Shown: positions 58,584-64,000 of the stretch, in pieces
How positions within the stretch are numbered: position 1 is the stretch's first letter
How the letters are laid out: every line of letters begins with the position of its first letter
Origin: DATLFA01 sp039915945
Lineage (GTDB): Bacteria; Actinomycetota; Acidimicrobiia; Acidimicrobiales; WLNW01
Length of the DNA: 64,000 bases
Direction: 5' to 3'
NCBI GenBank assembly: GCA_039915945.1
Contig: JBDSMH010000032.1
Coordinates: 1 to 64,000, forward strand
Program-made: the position numbers and the translations under genes
Notes under the pieces: generated by a model
The model's database searches: none
Told to the model about the DNA's origin: nothing
What the model saw: only the letters and a program-made list of their open reading frames with translations

Positions 58584-59849
58584 TCAGGGCTCCTCGGCCA
58601 GCTGCACCAAGACGTCGAACAAAACGTTGATGCCGGCCGCGAGATCGTCGGGGTCAGTGTGCTCGGCCACATTGTGCGACAGCCCGTCGTGCGACGGCAC
58701 GAAGATCATGGCGGCGGGACACAGGCGCGCCAACATCTGCGCGTCGTGCCCTGCTCCGGACGGGATCCGACGCACCTTGTAGTCGAAGGCGAGCGCGCTC
58801 GTCTCGACGAGATCGACCAAGCGGTCCTCGAAGCGCACGGGCTCGAACCGGGCCAGTTTCCGCGATTCGACCTTCACCCCTTCTTCGCTCGCGGCGCGCT
58901 CGACGAAACGCGCCAAGTCGCGTTCCGCTTCGCGCAACACGTCGTCGTCGGTGTTGCGCAAGTCGACGGTGATCTTGGCGCGCGCCGCAACGACGTTGAC
59001 CAGACTCGGCTGCAGTTCGATGGCGCCGACGGTGCCGACCTGGACCCCGCCGACCCGCGAGACCATCTCGCGCACATAGGTCGCAACGCGCGCTGCCACG
59101 TAGCCCGCATCGTGGCGCATCGCCATCGGCGTCGTGCCGGCGTGATTGGACTGGCCGGTGAACGTGATCTCTTGCCACGAGATGCCCTGCACACCGGTGA
59201 CCGCGCCGATGGTGAAACCCTCGGCCTCGAGCACTGGTCCTTGTTCGATGTGGAGTTCGACGAAGGCGTGGGGAACGATCATCGGGCACGGAAGCGAGCC
59301 GGCGTAACCGATGCGGTCGAGTTCGTCCCCCAACACCGTGCCGTCGTTGCCGACGACATCGCGCGCCGACTCGACGGTCATACCGCCGACGTAGACGAGC
59401 GACCCGAGCATGTCGGGCGCGTAGCGCGCGCCCTCTTCGTCGGTGAAGAACGCAACCGCGATCGGACGGCGCGGTCGGACACCGCGCCCGATCAAGCTCT
59501 CGATCACTTCGAGACCAGCGAGCACGCCGTAGGCGCCGTCGAGGCGGCCGCCGGTCTTGACCGTGTCGATGTGGCTGCCGCACATCACCGGCGGCAGGTC
59601 CGGCTCGCGTCCGCCCCACACGCCCGCGACGTTGCCGATGGCGTCGACGCGAACGTCGAGATCCAGATCGCGCATCCACGACACGACGAGATCGCGGCCG
59701 GCTCGATCGTCATCGCTGAGCGCCAGGCGCGCGACCCCGGTGGTGTCGGGGATGGCGCCGACCCGCGCCAACTCGTCGAGGCGCCCCAGCACGCGCTTGA
59801 CATCGATGCGGGTGGACGTATCCGTCAGCCGTCGATCGTGGGCCACCAT
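58584..59849 (-). CDS. Zn-dependent N-carbamoyl-L-amino-acid hydrolase / allantoate amidohydrolase-like (M20)
   Basis: 421 residues from ATG 59849. M20/M28-type metal motifs: VMCGSHIDTVKTGGRLDGAY, VAFFTDEEGARYAPDMLGSL, FVELHIEQGPVLEAEGFTIG, dimer-interface GQSNHAGTTPMAMRHDAGYV, and IPSGAGHDAQMLARLCPAAM then S-H-x-G-x-S-H. Members hydrolyse N-carbamoyl-L-amino acids, beta-ureidopropionate, or allantoate. E. coli has the unrelated-sequence but same-clan YgeY in its ssnA-xdhD cluster. It is the first gene of the leftward catabolic run. Confidence 0.92.
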   Translation of the reverse strand: MVAHDRRLTDTSTRIDVKRVLGRLDELARVGAIPDTTGVARLALSDDDRAGRDLVVSWMRDLDLDVRVDAIGNVAGVWGGREPDLPPVMCGSHIDTVKTGGRLDGAYGVLAGLEVIESLIGRGVRPRRPIAVAFFTDEEGARYAPDMLGSLVYVGGMTVESARDVVGNDGTVLGDELDRIGYAGSLPCPMIVPHAFVELHIEQGPVLEAEGFTIGAVTGVQGISWQEITFTGQSNHAGTTPMAMRHDAGYVAARVATYVREMVSRVGGVQVGTVGAIELQPSLVNVVAARAKITVDLRNTDDDVLREAERDLARFVERAASEEGVKVESRKLARFEPVRFEDRLVDLVETSALAFDYKVRRIPSGAGHDAQMLARLCPAAMIFVPSHDGLSHNVAEHTDPDDLAAGINVLFDVLVQLAEEP

Positions 59850-59949
59850 GCCAAGACAGGCTAACCGCCAGGGCTCCACCTCCGGCAGGTGCACGACTTG
59901 CGCTGTTAGCGTCACCAGCCGTGATCTTGGCTGTCCGGAACCCTGCAGC

Positions 59950-60417
59950 ATGACCTTGGCGACGTTGCTCGTTGTCGGGTGCTTGTTGGCCGTCGTCGCG
60001 GCGGTCGTCGTCAGCCGGCAGAGGTTTCGCGCCACCGATGCGACAAATGCCCGTGCCGGTATGTTGGCTGCTGCGGAGTGGCTCGAAGACGAAACCCAGT
60101 GCAAGCTGCGCGCCGAGTTGTGGGACATGCACAAGCTCGGCACCAACGTCCCCTCCAACATCGCGTACGTGGCGACCGCCGACGAGGTGGGTCGTGTCTG
60201 CCAGACGATCGGGTACTACGTGAAGCGCAATGTTGTTCCGGGCGACGTGGTCATAGAGAACTGGGGCCGAGAGATGGTGAGCACCTGGGATGCGTGCAAG
60301 CCGTGGGCCGACTTTCGACGCGCGGAAGAAGACCCGACTGTTTGGGCCGACTTCGAGTGGTTGGCCAACGAGTCCCTGACGAAGTATCCGCGGCCGGCTG
60401 GTGAAGCCGATGCATGA
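59950..60417 (+). CDS. Membrane-anchored uncharacterised protein (DUF4760-like)
   Basis: 155 residues from ATG 59950. One N-terminal membrane helix (TLATLLVVGCLLAVVAAVVV), then a soluble helical domain: MLAAAEWLEDETQCKLRAEL, YVATADEVGRVCQTIGYYVK, VPGDVVIENWGREMVSTWDA and W-A-D-F-x-x-A. This pattern resembles DUF4760 proteins, of unknown function. It stands between the two catabolic transcripts and has its own terminator-like hairpin, so it is probably independent of them. Confidence 0.65.
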   Translation: MTLATLLVVGCLLAVVAAVVVSRQRFRATDATNARAGMLAAAEWLEDETQCKLRAELWDMHKLGTNVPSNIAYVATADEVGRVCQTIGYYVKRNVVPGDVVIENWGREMVSTWDACKPWADFRRAEEDPTVWADFEWLANESLTKYPRPAGEADA

Positions 60418-60448
60418 TCCTCGGACGATCCGTCCCGACACGAAAAGC

Positions 60449-60485
60449 AACGCGCCGTTCATCGTCTCGACGAGCGGGGCGCGTT
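60449..60485 (+). terminator. Hairpin after the membrane-anchored protein gene
   Basis: AACGCGCC (60449-60456) pairs with GGCGCGTT (60478-60485); the loop itself contains TCGTC/GACGA. It lies 31 bases after the stop at 60417 and before the dehydrogenase subunit genes. Confidence 0.55.
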
Positions 60486-60537
60486 CGTCCTACGTAAGTC
60501 TGGAGCCGATGTTGTCCGTGCGATGGGTGTCCGTGCG

Positions 60538-61410
60538 ATGAGTGTCACCGTCGCTCGCTCACTCGACGAGGCCCTCGAGTCGCTCGCCCGCATGCCGCAG
60601 TCGATGGTGCTCGCCGGCGGCACCGACGCCATGGTCGAGATCAACTTCGGGCACCGCCGGCCGCAGCACGTGGTCGCGGTCGATCGTGTGCCCGAACTCA
60701 ACGAGTGGCAGCACCACGGTTCGATGGTGCGTATCGGCGCCGGCGTGACCTACGCCGCGCTCGAGGCGACCCCGTTCAGCACGCTCGTGCCGGCGCTCGC
60801 CCACGCCGCCCGCACGGTGGGCTCTCCACAGATCCGTAACGCCGGCACTCTTGGCGGCAACGTGGCCATGGCCTCACCCGCGGGCGACACGTTGCCGGTG
60901 CTCGCTGCGCTCGACGCGTCGATCGAACTGCACCGCGTCGGTGGGGTGCGCGTCGTCCCATGGCACGAGTTCTTCGTCGGTCCCAAGAACACGACGCGAC
61001 AGGACGACGAGCTCGTCGTCGCGGTCCATGTGCCGGTGCGACGCGGTCCCCAGTCGTTCCTCAAGGTGGGCACGCGCAACGCCATGGTCATCGCGGTCGC
61101 TTCGGTATGTCTCGTGGTCGACCTCGACGAGCGCACGGTGCGGTGCGGTCTCGGCGCAGTCGGCCCAGTGCCCTTGCGCGCGCCGGCTGCCGAGTCGTGG
61201 GTAACCGACCAACTGGTCTGGACCGACGATTCAGTGCAACCCCGCGAGCCCTCAGTGGCCCGCGCGTTCGGTGGTCGTGTCGGTGAAGCGGCCCGCCCCA
61301 TCGACGATCATCGCGGCACTGCTGCGTTTCGTCGCCATGCGATCTCGGTGTGCGCGGAGCGTGCGCTCGATCGTGCCTTCGCAGGCCAGAGCCCGAACGA
61401 GATGCGATGA
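60538..61410 (+). CDS. Xanthine dehydrogenase family FAD-binding subunit (CoxM type)
   Basis: 290 residues from ATG 60538. FAD contacts: SMVLAGGTDAMVEINFG and SPQIRNAGTLGGNVAMASPA followed by G-D-T-L-P-V-L, both standard for CoxM/XdhB/PucC subunits. The C-terminal domain (VGTRNAMVIAVASVCLVVDL, CGLGAVGPVPLRAPAAE) is also typical. It takes electrons from the Fe-S subunit and hands them to NAD+ or another acceptor. The next gene overlaps by four bases. It might also serve the FAD-less XdhD-type protein across the divergent region. Confidence 0.92.
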   Translation: MSVTVARSLDEALESLARMPQSMVLAGGTDAMVEINFGHRRPQHVVAVDRVPELNEWQHHGSMVRIGAGVTYAALEATPFSTLVPALAHAARTVGSPQIRNAGTLGGNVAMASPAGDTLPVLAALDASIELHRVGGVRVVPWHEFFVGPKNTTRQDDELVVAVHVPVRRGPQSFLKVGTRNAMVIAVASVCLVVDLDERTVRCGLGAVGPVPLRAPAAESWVTDQLVWTDDSVQPREPSVARAFGGRVGEAARPIDDHRGTAAFRRHAISVCAERALDRAFAGQSPNEMR

Positions 61411-61904
61411 TCGACGAAGAAGACGTCTCCTACCGGTTGCGGGTCAACGGCGCGGACCACGATGTCCCGAGCGCGTGGCTCGGTGAAAGCCTGCTCTATG
61501 TGTTGCGCGAGCGCCTCGGCCTGCCCGGGTCCAAGAATGCCTGCGAACAAGGCGAATGTGGTTCGTGCTCGGTGCTCGTCGATGGCCGGTTGGTTTGTGC
61601 GTGCCTCGTGCTCGGCGCGACGGCCGTCGATCGCTCGATCACGACGGTCGAGGGGCTCACCGACGAGTCCGGCGCGCTGTCGGTCGTGCAGCAAGCGTTC
61701 GTCGACGCCGGCGCCGTGCAGTGCGGGTTCTGCACGCCGGGGTTGGTAATGACCGTGCACGACTTGCTCGAACGACCACACGTCGCCAGTGAGCTCGAGT
61801 TGCGCGAAGCGATCTCGGGCAACCTGTGCCGTTGCACGGGTTACGGCCGCATCATCGACGCCATCGACCGGGCATTTGCCGACTTCGAGAGAGACCGACC
61901 ATGA
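61407..61904 (+). CDS. Xanthine dehydrogenase family 2Fe-2S subunit (CoxS type)
   Basis: 165 residues from ATG 61407. First cluster KNACEQGECGSCSVLVDGRL with the fourth Cys in VCACLVLG; second cluster VQCGFCTPGLVMTVHDLL and NLCRCTGYGRIIDAIDRAF. All eight cluster Cys are present. It joins the molybdopterin and FAD subunits electronically. Start and stop overlap the genes on either side (A-T-G-A both times). Confidence 0.94.
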   Translation: MIDEEDVSYRLRVNGADHDVPSAWLGESLLYVLRERLGLPGSKNACEQGECGSCSVLVDGRLVCACLVLGATAVDRSITTVEGLTDESGALSVVQQAFVDAGAVQCGFCTPGLVMTVHDLLERPHVASELELREAISGNLCRCTGYGRIIDAIDRAFADFERDRP

Positions 61905-64000
61905 CCGTCGTCGGCACGCGTCGTCGTGCGCCGCGGGTGGGGGAGAGCGCGCCCCGTCCCGACGGTGTCCCCAAAGCGCAGGGCCGTTTCGCGTTCGGTT
62001 CCGACCTGTGGGCCGAAGGCATGTTGTGGGGCAAGACGCTCCGTTCGCCGCATGCGTCGGCGCGCATCGTGCGGCTCGATGTGGCTCCCGCGCTGCTGAT
62101 ACCCGGTGTGCGTTGCGTGCTGACGCACGAAGACGTGACGGGGTCGCCGTACTACGGCCTCGAACACCGCGATCAACCGGTCTTCGCCCGTGACGTCGTG
62201 CGCTATCACGGCGAGCCGGTCGCCGCGGTTGCGGCCGATCACCCCGAGACGGCGCGGCGAGCGCTCGAAGCCATCATCGTCGAGTACGAGCGGCTCACTC
62301 CGCTGGTCGATGCCGAAGAGGCGCTCGTCGCCGATCCGATCCATCCCGATGGCAACCTCGTGCGCCACCTCCGCATCCGTCACGGTGCGGTCGACGCACC
62401 ACTGCCATCCGACGCCGTGTCCGTCGAAGGCGTCTACGAAGTCGGGATGCAAGACCAGGCCTTCATGGGCCCCGAATGCGGTCTGGCCATACCGTCCGAC
62501 GACGGCGGCGTCGAGTTGTACGTGTCGACACAGTGGTTGCACGTAGACCGCGATCAGGTCGCCGCGTGTCTGGGGCTGCCCGACGACAAGGTGCGCCTGA
62601 CCCTCGCGGGAGTGGGTGGTGCGTTCGGTGGCCGTGAGGACGTGAGCCTGCAGGTGCACGTGTGCCTACTGGCGTTACGCACCGGTCGCCCTATCAAGAT
62701 GGTGTACAGCCGCGAAGAGTCGTTCTTCGGGCACGTGCATCGTCATCCGGCGCGTATGTGGTATCGCCATAGCGCTGCACCCGACGGCACGATCTTGCGA
62801 GTCGACGCGCGCTTGATGTTCGACGGTGGTGCCTATGCGTCGTCGTCGAGCGCGGTCATCGCCAACGCGTCGTGCTTCGCGGCCGGTCCCTATCGCGTGC
62901 CGATCGCCGCGATCGACGGATACGCCATGCGCACCAACAATCCGCCGTGTGGTGCGATGCGTGGTTTCGGTGCGGTGCAGACCTGTTTTGCGCACGAGGC
63001 GCAGATGGACAGGCTCGCCGTCGCACTCGGCATCGACCCCGTCGAGTTGCGGTTGCACAACGCGCTGGCTCCCGGCGATGTGCTCATCACCGGTCAGGCC
63101 ATCACCGGTACCGCACCGGTGGCCGAACTGCTGCGCAGCCTCGTCGCTGCTCCGTTGCCGCCTGATCGCCTCGCCGACGAACTGCTGGCGCGGCCCGGTG
63201 GTGCCGGCCGCACCGCGGATGATGTTCATGTGCGTCGAGGTGTCGCCATCGCGATCAGTTTCAAGAACCTGTTGTTCTCCGAGGGATTCGACGACTACTC
63301 CACGGCGCGTTGCCGCTTGGAAAATGGGTTGGTCACCGTGCACAGCGCGTGCGCGGAGGTCGGGCAAGGCTTCGTGACGCTGGCACAACAGATCGCGCGT
63401 GAGACGCTCGGCATCGACGAGGTCGTCCTCGCCGCCGCCGACACCACTATCGGGTCGGCCGGCAGCACCTCGGCGAGTCGTCAGACGTGGATGTCGGGCG
63501 GCGCAGTGTGGCGGGCGTGTCTCGCCGTGCGGGCACAGGTGCTCGCCGCGGTCGCCGCCGACCGTGGGTGCGCGGTGGATTTGCTCGAGTGGATCGACGA
63601 TCAGATCGTCGTGCCCGACGGCCCGCCGATTGCAGTGCGAACCTTCAGTGAAGGTCGAGTGTTCGAAGAGGTGGTCGAGTATCACCACGAACCGACGAGC
63701 CCGCTCGACGAGAACGGTCAAGGCAACGCCCATGTGTCGTTCGCGTTTGCCGCGCATCGTGCGGTGGTCGATGTCGACGTCCAGTTGGGGTTGACGCGGG
63801 TGGTCGAGATCGCGACGACGCAAGACGTGGGCCGTATCCTCAATCCGCTACAGGCACTCGGTCAGATCGAAGGCGGTATCGCGCAGGGCGTCGGTCTTGC
63901 GGTGATGGAGGAGATCGTGTTCGACACGGGTCGCGTGCGCAATCCCAGTTTCACCGACTATCTGATCCCCACCGCGCTCGACATGCCCTTGGTGTCGGTC
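61901..64000 (+). CDS. pucD: Xanthine dehydrogenase family molybdopterin subunit (PucD/CoxL type), partial
   Basis: The frame from ATG 61901 runs off the window edge after 700 codons; a full subunit is about 750-780. Seen: KAQGRFAFGSDLWAEGMLWG, VGMQDQAFMGPECGLAIPSD (the Q-A-x-x-E-P-E-like region), GVGGAFGGREDVSLQVHVCL, NPPCGAMRGFGAVQTCFAHE, CAEVGQGFVTLAQQIARETL and TTIGSAGSTSASRQTWMSGG. The final catalytic G-V-G-E lies beyond the edge. The M-Q-D-Q-A-F-M-G-P-E wording resembles PucD, the xanthine dehydrogenase large subunit of Gram-positive purine clusters. Together with the two preceding genes it makes a complete three-subunit enzyme. Confidence 0.92.
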   Translation, partial: MTVVGTRRRAPRVGESAPRPDGVPKAQGRFAFGSDLWAEGMLWGKTLRSPHASARIVRLDVAPALLIPGVRCVLTHEDVTGSPYYGLEHRDQPVFARDVVRYHGEPVAAVAADHPETARRALEAIIVEYERLTPLVDAEEALVADPIHPDGNLVRHLRIRHGAVDAPLPSDAVSVEGVYEVGMQDQAFMGPECGLAIPSDDGGVELYVSTQWLHVDRDQVAACLGLPDDKVRLTLAGVGGAFGGREDVSLQVHVCLLALRTGRPIKMVYSREESFFGHVHRHPARMWYRHSAAPDGTILRVDARLMFDGGAYASSSSAVIANASCFAAGPYRVPIAAIDGYAMRTNNPPCGAMRGFGAVQTCFAHEAQMDRLAVALGIDPVELRLHNALAPGDVLITGQAITGTAPVAELLRSLVAAPLPPDRLADELLARPGGAGRTADDVHVRRGVAIAISFKNLLFSEGFDDYSTARCRLENGLVTVHSACAEVGQGFVTLAQQIARETLGIDEVVLAAADTTIGSAGSTSASRQTWMSGGAVWRACLAVRAQVLAAVAADRGCAVDLLEWIDDQIVVPDGPPIAVRTFSEGRVFEEVVEYHHEPTSPLDENGQGNAHVSFAFAAHRAVVDVDVQLGLTRVVEIATTQDVGRILNPLQALGQIEGGIAQGVGLAVMEEIVFDTGRVRNPSFTDYLIPTALDMPLVSV

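Overview
The window is high-GC DNA with dense, short-spaced genes on both strands. Several family choices point to an actinomycete: a CsoR copper regulator, a stand-alone ANTAR protein, two luciferase-like (F420/FMN type) oxidoreductases in one catabolic operon, a W-W-x-x-x-D-G-x-W-Y-P-P (DUF2510-like) membrane protein and a MerR/HspR-like regulator near Hsp20. An Acidimicrobiia-like soil or aquatic actinobacterium is the best guess, but this is inference without a marker gene. No rRNA gene, intact tRNA gene, IS element, phage module or CRISPR array was found.

Layout. 1-3.0 kb: end of a peptide-type ABC importer (permeases plus a membrane-anchored binding protein). 3.1-8 kb: a deletion-damaged haloacetate dehalogenase, a luciferase-like oxidoreductase, a VOC protein, an S-adenosylhomocysteine hydrolase-like enzyme and an ANTAR protein. 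8.3-13.6 kb: STAS protein, ECF sigma factor, a YcnI-like protein without a signal peptide, membrane proteins and a MarR regulator. 13.6-17 kb: metal-linked genes (iron-box, nitroreductase, frameshifted DtxR-type regulator; ModA facing a PadR-TOBE molybdate sensor). 17-21 kb: lipoproteins, a DEAD-box helicase and a membrane hydrolase. 21.1-24.8 kb: copper operon copZ-(HVHP protein)-copA-csoR behind two CsoR-type operators. 24.8-28.7 kb: thioredoxin, ArsR, class V aminotransferase, methyltransferase, flavin-binding protein. 28.7-34.6 kb: a decayed sigma-factor gene, two FluC fluoride channels, a peptide-binding lipoprotein and a broken Nramp-type transporter. 34.9-43.1 kb: short-chain dehydrogenase, two hydrolases, a small peptide gene joined to a frameshifted glutamate-cysteine-ligase-like gene, peroxiredoxin, RidA, aminotransferase, Hsp20 and its probable regulator.

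43.2-64 kb is one coherent catabolic region. A 14-gene minus-strand run (59849 down to 43202), with repeated stop/start overlaps, holds an NMT1-type ABC importer with two permeases, dihydropyrimidinase, a beta-ureidopropionase-like nitrilase, two further N-carbamoyl hydrolases, methylmalonate/malonate semialdehyde dehydrogenase, two luciferase-like oxidoreductases, an SsnA-like amidohydrolase and a one-chain Fe-S/molybdopterin dehydrogenase of the XdhD type. Facing it are the three separate subunits of a second xanthine-dehydrogenase family enzyme. Together they suggest import of a cyclic-ureide N-heterocycle (pyrimidine, purine or hydantoin), hydroxylation or reduction, ring opening, removal of the carbamoyl group and oxidation of the semialdehyde.

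A striking property of the window is the number of interrupted reading frames whose two halves are both recognisable: a dehalogenase (internal deletion), a DtxR-type regulator (one-base insertion), an Nramp-type transporter (frameshift plus amber codon), the ligase-like gene (frameshift) and an ECF sigma remnant. Whether these are real decay or assembly errors must be settled from reads.
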